DNA of 64,000 bases from Fibrobacterota bacterium (GTDB taxonomy: Bacteria; Fibrobacterota; Fibrobacteria; UBA5070). The translations under genes were made by a program, and so were the position numbers. This document shows positions 48,204 through 56,922 of this stretch, piece by piece. The DNA lies in contig JADKBN010000031.1 of NCBI GenBank assembly GCA_016715065.1, forward strand, positions 248,001 to 312,000. Direction: 5' to 3'. The notes below the pieces were generated by a model that had not been told where the DNA came from, ran no database searches, and saw only the letters and a list, made by a program, of their open reading frames with translations. Each line of letters begins with the position of its first letter. The stretch's first letter is position 1.

Positions 48204-49580
48204 CTAGGGAAGCGGAGCGGCCGGGAACCGAAACTCCGGGTGGCGCGAAAGCGTGGCGCGCAACGTGTCCAGTGCCGCCTGCGAACTGCTCCATGGTTTG
48301 AGATTGGCGCGCAGCCAAGCACCAGGGTCGATTTGGGCTTGATAAGCGGAATAGTTCCAAGGCATGGGAAACTGGGTGGAGAGCGAAAACCCCAACAGGT
48401 CGGCGACCGCATCGCGAGCCGGTTTGTCCTGCGCGTCACGCTGGGGTGGAGGCGAGGGGAGCCAAGCCTCCGGCCTGATTTGTTCCAGCGCCAACCTCGC
48501 CTGGGGCAAGACCCGGGACATCAGGCTGTCCAATGCATCGAGCCGACCCGACGAAAGACTGTCCGGAAAGATGAACCCCCCAACGGCGGTGGCCAGGATT
48601 TCGTGGGCGCGCCCAGGGCGGACTTTCTCCCGAACGGCGGGGGAAAGCGACGCCTCGAACGCGAGCGCTTCGGTGCCGGAAGCCGCCACCAACCGGCGCC
48701 AGAGTTCGCGGTATTCCGGCCGGCTCGCCCAAGGCACCCGAACTTGCAAGGTACCCGGATCGGACAGGATTTGCTTGTCTTTCCAGACATCCACCCAGAC
48801 GCCGGGATGGCCCGCGGCCGAATCGAAGGAGGACAGGAGCGTTTCGGTCTGGGCCTGCGACAGTCGCATGGAGCCGATCGATCGGGCCAAGTCCACCGCG
48901 AACAAGCTGTCGGAAGACACCTTTTGACCCGGCTTCGCCTCCAGGGTGCGCAGCCATTGGTCGCCTTCCTTGCCTTCGCGGGAAGCGCGCACTTCGACCG
49001 CGCGCAAAAAGCCGGCGTAGGCGGAGGGTGTTCGATCGGATTTGAACGAAACGGGTCGGAAAGCGGGATCGAACGCCACGACGTTCCAATCGAATTTCAT
49101 CCCCGCCACGTTCGCCATCAGATCCTGCCCACGGTGAAGCGAATTCCATGCGGTTTGCGGGGAGAATCCCTGCGCGGGATCCACTCCGAATCCCGGAGGA
49201 ATGGCGGCTTCCGAGAAGCCGTTGATGTTCAGAGTTGCCACTCCTTGACGCACCACGAGGTCATCCATCGGAGCCAGCCCTCGGAGGGTGTCCGCGGAAT
49301 CCCGCACCATGACCAGGATGCCACCCTCGGGATTGGCGGAAAGCGCCAAGGAAAACCGGCCGACCGAATCGGTGGTTCCCGAAGCGAGCTTCGCGCCCGA
49401 GCCGTCCCACACGGTGACCTCGGCGAAGGCGAGGGCCTCGCTGTCCATTGCCGATCCGGACACGACACGAGCAGACAGTTCGTTTTCCACTTCCGTGCTG
49501 GATTGTCGATTGCCGTCCGAGCAACCGACGACCATGACCACGGCCGCCACGGACAGAAAACGAAGAAGACGAAAGTTCAT
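48204..49580 (-). CDS. Lipoprotein of TIGR02147 module 1
   Basis: A 458-residue protein with lipobox VMVVGCSDG. Right after the cysteine comes STEVENELSARVVSGSAMDS, closely matched in the module 2 protein at 50708. A carboxypeptidase-regulatory-like beta module follows (GTTDSVGRFSLALSANPEGG), then a mainly helical region with HEILATAVGGFIFPDS conserved as HEILALAVAKVVVPDE in the paralogue. Its ATG overlaps the stop of the TIGR02147 gene (ATGA), so the two are made together. It is likely an envelope protein; function unknown. Confidence 0.8.
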   Translation of the reverse strand: MNFRLLRFLSVAAVVMVVGCSDGNRQSSTEVENELSARVVSGSAMDSEALAFAEVTVWDGSGAKLASGTTDSVGRFSLALSANPEGGILVMVRDSADTLRGLAPMDDLVVRQGVATLNINGFSEAAIPPGFGVDPAQGFSPQTAWNSLHRGQDLMANVAGMKFDWNVVAFDPAFRPVSFKSDRTPSAYAGFLRAVEVRASREGKEGDQWLRTLEAKPGQKVSSDSLFAVDLARSIGSMRLSQAQTETLLSSFDSAAGHPGVWVDVWKDKQILSDPGTLQVRVPWASRPEYRELWRRLVAASGTEALAFEASLSPAVREKVRPGRAHEILATAVGGFIFPDSLSSGRLDALDSLMSRVLPQARLALEQIRPEAWLPSPPPQRDAQDKPARDAVADLLGFSLSTQFPMPWNYSAYQAQIDPGAWLRANLKPWSSSQAALDTLRATLSRHPEFRFPAAPLP

Positions 49581-50458
49581 GACTTGCCCTCTTTCGCATT
49601 TCGCGTGGTGGTCACCGGAAACAGCTGCAAAACAGCCTGGAACACGCGGCGGGAATCGCCGTCCACGCCCTTCCAGAACTTCCTGTTTTCCGCTTCCGAC
49701 AATTGGATCATGCGATGTCGCAACTCCTTGAGTTCCTCGCGCAGCTTCGAGAAACCTTCCTCGCTCAGGGTGACTGTGACGGCGGAGATGTCGCGTTCTT
49801 CCTTGGGGGTGGATTCCATCGCCCCCATGCCGAGCTCCATCTGCGCCTTCAGATACCGATAGTAATGCACGGGAGCGGAGAACTGGCTTTGCTTTTTCAC
49901 ATGCTCCACGGAGGGGCGCAATTCGCCAGAAGCGTACCGCTTGACCATACCCAACCGTTCCAGGACTTCCACAGCCGACCTGGCCTGGGCAGGGGAGATG
50001 GTCGGGCACATCCGGCTGGCCAACCTCTCGGCATCCCCGCGGAAGGGCTCCACAAGGAGGTACTCGCGCACGGCCGGAATCCACCAATGGCTGAAGTACT
50101 CGAACCGATCCGGGTCGATCAGGTCCTTCGGGATCTCATGAAAGGTCAGGAGCTTTTCATAACACCGGTTCTTTTCCGCCAAGCTCTTGGCTTGGTCGTA
50201 GTCCACCAAGGTCTGGAAGTACAACTCTTCGCGTGCGGTGAGAGCGAGGACCTGGGACACCAACCCCGCCTGGGGCCGCGAGAGTTTTCTTCGACCAGCC
50301 AGGAGATCCGCGAGCCAACCGGAAGAACGCAAGCCCAACCTCTGGAGGATCCAGCGCTGGGAGAACTTCGGGTCCTTTTCCTTCAACGCCTGAAACGCAT
50401 CCTTCAGGAAGGCCCGATAGTCGGTGTAGTCGAACAAACGGATGGGAAGATGGTCCAT
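49577..50458 (-). CDS. TIGR02147 family protein, module 1
   Basis: A 293-residue cytosolic protein. The family-typical start is FDYTDYRAFLKDAF, then FSQRWILQRLGLRSSGWLAD and LLAGRRKLSR, which resemble a helix-turn-helix. A helical middle follows (RFEYFSHWWIPAVREYL), then ISAVTVTLSEEGFSKLREEL near the end. The family is largely known from Fibrobacterota and a few predatory bacteria and is probably regulatory. It is about three-quarters identical by eye to the copy at 52066. It is co-translated with a lipoprotein, so it may control, or respond to, that envelope protein (inference). Confidence 0.85.
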   Translation of the reverse strand: MDHLPIRLFDYTDYRAFLKDAFQALKEKDPKFSQRWILQRLGLRSSGWLADLLAGRRKLSRPQAGLVSQVLALTAREELYFQTLVDYDQAKSLAEKNRCYEKLLTFHEIPKDLIDPDRFEYFSHWWIPAVREYLLVEPFRGDAERLASRMCPTISPAQARSAVEVLERLGMVKRYASGELRPSVEHVKKQSQFSAPVHYYRYLKAQMELGMGAMESTPKEERDISAVTVTLSEEGFSKLREELKELRHRMIQLSEAENRKFWKGVDGDSRRVFQAVLQLFPVTTTRNAKEGKS

Positions 50459-50707
50459 GGCGTCCTTGGTCGTGGACGCTTGAGGCGGTCATCCAGTTGG
50501 ATCGATCCCGCAACGGGACTTCGCAAAGCCGTTGGACCTCGCCTGAAGCGTCAAGTATCCAGGTTACCCGGTTCCCACCTCCACCGTCAATGGATCCATC
50601 GGAAATTGCGATGCCAGGGCTATCCTAGCGTTGCCCCTCCGCACCAACCACGCCTTACCCCTGCGAGCAAAATACGCCACCCCCGCGCAGGAATGTGGGA
50701 CCCACCC

Positions 50708-52069
50708 TCAAGGAATCGCAATGGCGGGAAACACCCATTGGGGGTTGAGCCCCAACAACACTTTCAAACCATTGCGCACATCCACCGGAGTTTTCCACGG
50801 TAGGTAGTTCTGAGAGACCCAGCGGGGCGGATCGGCTTGGAGAACCAAACCGGAAAATGTCCAGGTCGATGGCAGTTGGCCCACCAGCGCCGTTCCCAGG
50901 AGTTCTGCGGCTGGATCGATCGCACCACCGACGGGAGCTGGCCCCCAAGCCTTCGGATCCAGCTGTTCCAGCATCAGGGAAACCTGGGGCGCCATCGGAC
51001 CCAAAAGAGCATCCAAGGCGGGCTTGGGATCCCTGCTGAGAATCGATTCGTCGGGTACGACCACCTTCGCCACCGCCAAAGCGAGAATTTCATGCGCGCG
51101 ACCCGCTGGCACCTTCCTCCGCTGGTCAGGAGGCAGGCGAGCCTCGAGCGCCGCGGCACGTTCACCGGTGACTTCCACCAATCGCAACCAGATCGATTGG
51201 AACTCCGGTCGGGCGGCCCAAGGGACTCGGCTTGAAAGATCGTCGGGATCGGGGAACACTTGGTATTTCTGCCAGGTCTCCAACCAATGCCCATCCTGGG
51301 CTCCAGCCTGGTCCAGACGAGTCACGAACTCCGTCGTGGTCTTGTCGGGAAGTCGCAAATTCACCAGCGAAGCGGCCAGATCCCGACCGAACAAGCTGTC
51401 CTGAGCCAACCGAGCTCCGGGTCTGGCCCCAAAATCCAGGATCCACCGGGACCCCGGGAGCTTTTCCCGGGCAGCGCGGACATCCACCGCGCGCAACAAT
51501 CCGGACAGAGGCGTGGGCGAAACCGCCCGGCGAGGAGCATAGGCCCGGAATGCCGGGTCGGAGGCGAATTCCTTCCAGGGCAGGTGGATGCCCAGCGAGC
51601 TGTCCAGAAGATGCTGTCCGCCGGCCCTTGCTGCTTCCACCGCCAAAACGGAAAAACCGCGAACGCCTTGTCCGATGCCAGAATTTGTCGCGGCGGCATG
51701 GGTCAAGGAATTGACCAGCACCGTGGCCGACCGGCTCCGGACCACGGTGCTGTCCAGCGCCACCAAGGCCTGGAGGGTATCCGCTCCCTTGCGCACTTCC
51801 ACCAGGATCCCGCCCTTGGGATCCCGCGCGAGCCTGCTCGAGAACATCCCCGCCGTGTCGGTGGTCCCCCAGCCCAAAAGCGCTCCGGTGGAATCCCAAG
51901 CCGACCATTGCGCGGAATCGAGGGCGGCCGAGTCCATCGCGTATCCGGATAGAATCCGTACCGAAAACTCGTTTTCCACTTCGGTACTTTCGTGCCTGTC
52001 GACGCCGCAACCCATCGATAGCATCGTCCAGGCCACCACTCCCGCCATGGCTCCGTTGCGCAGGTTCAT
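50708..52069 (-). CDS. Lipoprotein of TIGR02147 module 2
   Basis: A 453-residue protein with signal peptide and lipobox MLSMGCGVD. The conserved STEVENEFSVRILSGYAMDS follows the cysteine, and GTTDTAGMFSSRLARDPKGG marks the same beta module as in module 1. The rest is aligned but much more diverged than the paired TIGR02147 proteins (RAHEILALAVAK, PSTWTFSGLVLQADP). It overlaps the TIGR02147 stop by four bases. Confidence 0.8.
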   Translation of the reverse strand: MNLRNGAMAGVVAWTMLSMGCGVDRHESTEVENEFSVRILSGYAMDSAALDSAQWSAWDSTGALLGWGTTDTAGMFSSRLARDPKGGILVEVRKGADTLQALVALDSTVVRSRSATVLVNSLTHAAATNSGIGQGVRGFSVLAVEAARAGGQHLLDSSLGIHLPWKEFASDPAFRAYAPRRAVSPTPLSGLLRAVDVRAAREKLPGSRWILDFGARPGARLAQDSLFGRDLAASLVNLRLPDKTTTEFVTRLDQAGAQDGHWLETWQKYQVFPDPDDLSSRVPWAARPEFQSIWLRLVEVTGERAAALEARLPPDQRRKVPAGRAHEILALAVAKVVVPDESILSRDPKPALDALLGPMAPQVSLMLEQLDPKAWGPAPVGGAIDPAAELLGTALVGQLPSTWTFSGLVLQADPPRWVSQNYLPWKTPVDVRNGLKVLLGLNPQWVFPAIAIP

Positions 52070-52947
52070 TGCTTCGCCTCCTTGGCGTTTCGCATGGTGG
52101 ACACGGGGAACAGCTGCAGCACAGCTTGGTAGACTCGCCGCGAATCGCCATCCACCCCGTGCCAGAACTTCCGGTTCTCGTTTTCCGACAACTGGACCAT
52201 TTTTCTTCTCAGCTCTTTCAATTCCTCGCGCAAGGTGGCGAATCCCTCCTCGCTCAAGGTGAGGGTGACCGCCGAGATGTCGCGCTCTTCCTTGGGGATG
52301 GATTCCATGGCACCCAGACCCAATTCCATCTGCGTCTTGAGGTAGCGGTAGTAGTGGACGGAGGCCGAAAACTGGCTCTGCTTCTTCACGTGTTCCACGG
52401 AGGGCCGCCGCTCACCCGAGGCGTAGCGTTTGACCATTCCCAGCCGTTCCAGCAGATCCACTGCCGCTTTCGCCTGGGCTGGCGAAATGGGAGGGCGCAT
52501 CTTGCGGGCGAGCTTTTCGGCATCGCCACGATAAGGTTCCACCAGCAGATATTCGCGGATGGCGGGAATCCACCAATGGCTGAAATATTCGAAACGATCC
52601 GGATCCACCAGGTCCTTGGGGACTTCGTGGAAGGTCAGAAGCTTTTCGTAGCAGCGATTCTTTTCCGGAAGGCTCTTGGCCAGATCGTAGGCGACCAGCG
52701 TCTGGAAGTAGAGTTCCTCCCGCGCATTCAGGCACAGCAGCCCGGAAAACAAAGCCGTCTGTGTGCGCGTCAGATTCCGTCTGCCGGCGAGCATGTCGGC
52801 GAGCCACCCACTGGACTTCACCCCCAGGCGTTGGACCACCCATCGCTGCGAGAACTTCGAATCCTTCTCCTTGAGCGCTTGGAGCGCGTCCTTCAGAAAG
52901 GCTCTGTAGTCCGTGTATTCGAAGATTCGCAAGGGTAGGTGGTCCAT
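52066..52947 (-). CDS. TIGR02147 family protein, module 2
   Basis: A 293-residue paralogue of the protein at 49577, same length, with FEYTDYRAFLKDAL, FSQRWVVQRLGVKSSGWLAD and ISAVTLTLSEEGFATLREEL. The strong conservation of this partner against the drift of its lipoprotein suggests a conserved regulatory core with a variable envelope output. Module 2 is upstream of module 1 on the minus strand, separated by about 250 bases that hold no gene and probably the promoter of module 1. Confidence 0.85.
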   Translation of the reverse strand: MDHLPLRIFEYTDYRAFLKDALQALKEKDSKFSQRWVVQRLGVKSSGWLADMLAGRRNLTRTQTALFSGLLCLNAREELYFQTLVAYDLAKSLPEKNRCYEKLLTFHEVPKDLVDPDRFEYFSHWWIPAIREYLLVEPYRGDAEKLARKMRPPISPAQAKAAVDLLERLGMVKRYASGERRPSVEHVKKQSQFSASVHYYRYLKTQMELGLGAMESIPKEERDISAVTLTLSEEGFATLREELKELRRKMVQLSENENRKFWHGVDGDSRRVYQAVLQLFPVSTMRNAKEAKQ

Positions 52948-53076
52948 TGTACCGAAAACTTTCCCCGATCCGCATCCACCCCACCAAGAGCAATCGTGGA
53001 AGTGGCCGGAGGGGCGATGAATGTCAACAGTTTACCAATGAATCCGACGCGCCGCACCGGCGACGCACCGAACCTA

Positions 53077-53841
53077 TCAGATAGCGGCGGGCAGAACCGA
53101 GTCCCGCACGGCTGGAGGAGGACGCAGCGAGTCCACGGGAGGTTTTGGGTAGCCCAGACTGTCCTTGGGAGGCTTGGGGTAGCCAAGCGTGTCCTTCGGA
53201 GGAGGAGGAAGATGCAAAGTGTCCTTCGGGGGCTTGGGGTAGCCAAGCGTGTCCTTCGGAGGGGGAGGAAGATGCAAAGTGTCCTTCGGGGGCTTGGGGT
53301 AGCCAAGCGTGTCCTTCGGAGGAGGAGGAAGATGCAAAGTGTCCTTCGGGGGCTTGGGCAAACCAAGACTGTCCTTCGGAGGCGGGGGAGGGCGCAGGGA
53401 ATCGCTCACCACGGGGCGAAGGCTGTCGAGCTTGGCTTTCCACTCCTTGGGGCCGATGTGACCTGGGCCGGGCTTGAGGCCCAGCAAGGCGCGCGTCGCG
53501 GAATCGGTCAGGGGGGTGATGTGCACATGGAGCTTGGGTGCGTCCGGTCCGGGGATGATGGTCTTCAAACGGACTCCCGCCGAGTCCACTTCCAGGACCA
53601 CCGGAAACTTGATGCCGCCGGGGATGTGCAGAGTGAACCCGCCAGCCTTCACGCTGTCCTTGACCACGGTGTCGCCGTTGGCGTCGGAAACCAGGATCAG
53701 GGCCTGGGAGATGCCCACGCGACCGGCGACCTCGGTTCCCTCCGAGCTGGAGGTCAGGCTTGCGGAAGGTGCGCCTTCGCAACCGGCAAGCACTCCGGCG
53801 AGCCCGCATGCGAGCCCTGCCAGGATGTGTGTTCTTTTCAT
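53077..53841 (-). CDS. Lipoprotein with Pro-rich tandem repeats
   Basis: A 254-residue protein with GAGGAG before the ATG and lipobox GVLAGCEG. A small beta module (residues 30-110; GGFTLHIPGGIKFPVVLEVD) is followed by a linker and then a repeat of the 20-residue unit KDTLHLPPPPKDTLGYPKPP, about three and a half times. The repeats are nearly perfect at DNA level with a 60-base period. Such extended Pro/Lys/Asp stretches often span the cell wall or periplasm. A long in-frame extension upstream of the chosen ATG has no start signal. Confidence 0.75.
   Translation of the reverse strand: MKRTHILAGLACGLAGVLAGCEGAPSASLTSSSEGTEVAGRVGISQALILVSDANGDTVVKDSVKAGGFTLHIPGGIKFPVVLEVDSAGVRLKTIIPGPDAPKLHVHITPLTDSATRALLGLKPGPGHIGPKEWKAKLDSLRPVVSDSLRPPPPPKDSLGLPKPPKDTLHLPPPPKDTLGYPKPPKDTLHLPPPPKDTLGYPKPPKDTLHLPPPPKDTLGYPKPPKDSLGYPKPPVDSLRPPPAVRDSVLPAAI
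53161..53380. repeat. 60-base tandem repeat in the lipoprotein gene
   Basis: Successive 60-base units (for example those beginning at 53161, 53221, 53281 and 53341) differ at only a few positions, the outer ones more than the inner. Each encodes 20 residues, so copy-number change keeps the frame. This is a coding minisatellite, not a CRISPR array: there are no spacers. Confidence 0.9.
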
Positions 53842-54038
53842 GGTTTGTTTCTCCTCACGATCTGGTGATGCCAGTCCCCTATCCGGGGGATCGACCCTAG
53901 GAACATCGAACCGCGCCTGCAAGTTTCCGACGGACTTGGCTTCCAATCCGCTCTCTTTGGGAGAGCAGAGGAAAGAGTTTGTTGGACGGGGATCCATCAC
54001 CCTGGGCATTGGCCCGAGTGTTGTTATAGGTTTCCTTG

Positions 54039-56111
54039 ATGCCCTCACCGCTTGACTTCCATACCCACCACGGCGCCTTCGGCGCGTACGGCAGTTTCAC
54101 CCTCGGGCATTTGCGTGCCGGAGGGGGCTTGAACATCCACGATGGACGCGCCCCTCACCAGGGTGGCATCCATGTGGGGTATGGCCGCGCCAGCGAAGGC
54201 ATGACTCTGCTTCCCTTCTCCATTCCCTCCCCTGTGGATCTTTCCGCCTTCACCAGCGAAGAAGGCAAACCCTCCCAACAGGCTTCGTTCCAGGTGGTTC
54301 CGGACGACCTGATTTCCCGCAAGCTCGAATGGGGCACCGATACCTGGGAGGCTCCCGGATTTTCCTTGCGGATCGCCACCCCTTTCGGGGTCGTGCCGGA
54401 TCCCCGCGCCAAAGGGTGGGAGGCGTTGCGTGAGCACATTCTCCCCGCCGTCTGGGTGGAACTGGAACTGGACAACCGAGCATCCGAAGAGGAGGCCATC
54501 GTATTCTTCGGGATGGCACCGGGGGACACCGGCGCCGCGGAACTGAACCACTCGACGTTGGTGGGTGCGACCTGCCAAGGGAAGTTCGGACTGGTCACGG
54601 AACGACACCACATGGCCCGTCCCTACGCGGGATTTTCCGGGCCTTCCTGCTTCGATTCCCAGCTGGGATTGCGCACCCCCCATTGGCTGGGTGGCACCTG
54701 GGGCGTCAGCTGGACAATTCCTGCCCGCCAGCGGGAGACCCTGCGCGTGGCGGTGGGCTGGTACCACGCAGGCCAGGCGACGTCCGGCCTTTCCACCACC
54801 TACGCCTACACCAGGCTTTGGCCGGATCTCGAGTCCGTCCTCGCCGCGGCGGTCGCGCAACAGGACCACGCCTGGAAGACGGCGCGGGAACGCGACCAGG
54901 AATTGTCAAGCCTGTCGCCTGCGCGGAAGTTCCTGCTCGCCCATGCGACCCGCGGGTATTTCGGGAATTCCCAGCTGTTGGCCGACACCGCGAACGAACC
55001 CGTCTACGTGGTCAACGAGGGCGAATACTGCATGATCAACACCCTGGACCTTTCCGTGGACCAGGGATTCTTCGAGGCACGTTTTTTTCCGTGGGCCACC
55101 CGCGAGATCCTGGATCTGGCCGCCCGACGCCATTCCTTCCTGGACCACCTCAAGACCCCCGACGACACGAACATCCACGACGGCGGGGTCTCGTTTTCCC
55201 ACGACATGGGTGTGCGCAACCAGTTCTCCGCGCCCGGCACCTCCAGCTACGAGCATCCCAACCTCGAAGGCTGTTTTTCGCACATGACCTTCGAGCAGGC
55301 GTGCAACTTCGCCCTTTGCGCCGCGCAGTACGCGGTCGCTTCCGGCGACCAACCGTGGACCCGAAGGAACGCCGAGCTCCTGGAACGGCTCCTGGACAGC
55401 CTCCAGCGCCGCGAACACCCCTTGGACACCCACCGGCGCGGCACACCGACAACAGATTCTGTCAGATGCGGTACCGGCACCGAGATCACCACCTACGACA
55501 GCATGGACCCGGCCCTGGCCCAGACCCGCGAAAACCTCTACAGCACCGTGAAGCTCTGGGCCGCCTACCTCGCGCTGGAAAAACTGCTCGGAACCATCGA
55601 CAGCAAGGGTGAGGCGATCGCGCGGACGGCGGCCTTGCGATCCGCCCGGGCCGTGGTGGACTGGCCCGAAGTGGACGGCCTGTTGCCCGCCATCGCCGAC
55701 GGCCGCAACGGATCGGCCATCCTGCCCGCGGTGGAGGGGCTGGTGTATCCGCTTTGGTGGAACGACCTCGACAGCCTTTCCCGCACCGGTCCCTTCGCGG
55801 AAATGATCCGTCGGCTGGAGCGCCACATGGACGCATCCTTGCAAGGCGGGCTCTGCCGGTTCACCGACGGCGGCTGGCGGTTGAGCTCCACCTCTGACAA
55901 TTCCTGGTTGTCCAAGATCTTCCTCGCCCAGACGGTCTCCGAACGGGTGTTCGGGAACTCGCGCGATCCGCGTGCGGACACGGCCCATGTGCGCTGGCTC
56001 GCCCCGGGATCGGCCAGCACCGGCTTCACCGACCAGATCATCGAGGGCAAGGGAATCGGCTCGCGCTACTACCCGCGCGGGGTCACTGCGATCCTGTTTT
56101 TGATGGACTGA
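54039..56111 (+). CDS. GH52 beta-xylosidase
   Basis: About 690 residues. The N-terminal HHGAFGAYGSFTLGHLRAGG and the region VNEGEYCMINTLDLSVDQ, with FSHDMGVRNQFS, SSYEHPNLEGCFSHMT and a conserved acidic pair, are hallmarks of glycoside hydrolase family 52. The family releases xylose from xylo-oligosaccharides by a retaining mechanism. There is no signal peptide, so it should act in the cytoplasm on imported oligomers. ATG 54039 is preferred to a TTG just before it. It is divergent from the Pro-rich lipoprotein; its 3' end overlaps the converging LpxK-like gene by 29 bases. Confidence 0.93.
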   Translation: MPSPLDFHTHHGAFGAYGSFTLGHLRAGGGLNIHDGRAPHQGGIHVGYGRASEGMTLLPFSIPSPVDLSAFTSEEGKPSQQASFQVVPDDLISRKLEWGTDTWEAPGFSLRIATPFGVVPDPRAKGWEALREHILPAVWVELELDNRASEEEAIVFFGMAPGDTGAAELNHSTLVGATCQGKFGLVTERHHMARPYAGFSGPSCFDSQLGLRTPHWLGGTWGVSWTIPARQRETLRVAVGWYHAGQATSGLSTTYAYTRLWPDLESVLAAAVAQQDHAWKTARERDQELSSLSPARKFLLAHATRGYFGNSQLLADTANEPVYVVNEGEYCMINTLDLSVDQGFFEARFFPWATREILDLAARRHSFLDHLKTPDDTNIHDGGVSFSHDMGVRNQFSAPGTSSYEHPNLEGCFSHMTFEQACNFALCAAQYAVASGDQPWTRRNAELLERLLDSLQRREHPLDTHRRGTPTTDSVRCGTGTEITTYDSMDPALAQTRENLYSTVKLWAAYLALEKLLGTIDSKGEAIARTAALRSARAVVDWPEVDGLLPAIADGRNGSAILPAVEGLVYPLWWNDLDSLSRTGPFAEMIRRLERHMDASLQGGLCRFTDGGWRLSSTSDNSWLSKIFLAQTVSERVFGNSRDPRADTAHVRWLAPGSASTGFTDQIIEGKGIGSRYYPRGVTAILFLMD

Positions 56112-56922
56112 CCTGCTCGATCAGCGCTTGGATCGTTCCCCGCACCTGCGGGATGGGATCCAAGGTCCTGTGCGCCACGCGCACGCCCGGCGGCAAACCG
56201 CCACGGGCGGCGTCTTTTTCCGTGACCACCCAAGCAGACGGATCCACGGCCATCCGCCCCAGCAAAACCCTGGAAAATCGCGTATGATCGCCCAAGGCGA
56301 CCCGCTCCAGGAGCCGCACCCCTGAGGCCTCGAGGTCCATGAAGAACACCTCAGGCCGAGCAACCGCGCAAGCCGCTCGAAGCCCCGTGATCGAGCACTC
56401 CCCATCCAGTCCCAATCCGGGGCGCAGGTCGCGCTCGACGGAAACCACCGTGGCCTGTCGCGATCGCCACGGAGATTCCCGCCAAGGCCCCCAGGGATGG
56501 AAATCCCGCCAGGAAGTTGGAGCGGGGTCCACATCCAACCGCAAGGCCGGGCACCCGTCCAAGGCGGGATCCTGCAATCCCCCATCGCAGACCGCTGCGG
56601 AAAATCCTGCCGCCCGGGCCTTTCGCCAAGCCTTCAGCCAATCGCGGTGCACAAAAACCCTCCCGGGGTGGCGCAAGGCCAACCAGCGATCCTCGTCGCC
56701 GGTGCCGTGGCAGAGGATCGCCAGGTGGGGATGTTCCACGGCGATCCAGGACACGAGATCTGTTTTGCAGGTCCCACCCGACCGTGCCGAGCCCACCACC
56801 AGAAGCGGAGGCGGAACCTGTGGCCGCCGTAGGGAACGCAGCACCCGATGAACGCCTGAAATGCGCCTCCACGACCAAACCACAAGCCTTCCGGCCTCGG
56901 AAATGGGAGAATGGTCGAACAT
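56083..56922 (-). CDS. LpxK-like protein (tetraacyldisaccharide 4'-kinase relative)
   Basis: About 279 residues from ATG 56922. The P-loop region reads VVGSARSGGTCKT, where LpxK normally has GGTGKT, and CDGGLQD stands where the family has a DDG-Q-H motif. VVTEKDAARG near the end fits the family VVTEKDA motif. LpxK phosphorylates the lipid A precursor at the inner membrane. The protein is shorter than typical LpxK and the changed motifs raise doubt about activity. The start overlaps the divergent DUF2225 gene by two bases; a longer frame to 57000 and internal GTG/TTG starts are possible. Confidence 0.65.
   Translation of the reverse strand: MFDHSPISEAGRLVVWSWRRISGVHRVLRSLRRPQVPPPLLVVGSARSGGTCKTDLVSWIAVEHPHLAILCHGTGDEDRWLALRHPGRVFVHRDWLKAWRKARAAGFSAAVCDGGLQDPALDGCPALRLDVDPAPTSWRDFHPWGPWRESPWRSRQATVVSVERDLRPGLGLDGECSITGLRAACAVARPEVFFMDLEASGVRLLERVALGDHTRFSRVLLGRMAVDPSAWVVTEKDAARGGLPPGVRVAHRTLDPIPQVRGTIQALIEQVSPSKTGSQ

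Noticed and set aside
53161..53380. Regular 60-base repeats considered as a CRISPR array
   Set aside because: Units are contiguous with no unique spacers and lie in a lipoprotein frame encoding a 20-residue Pro-rich repeat.
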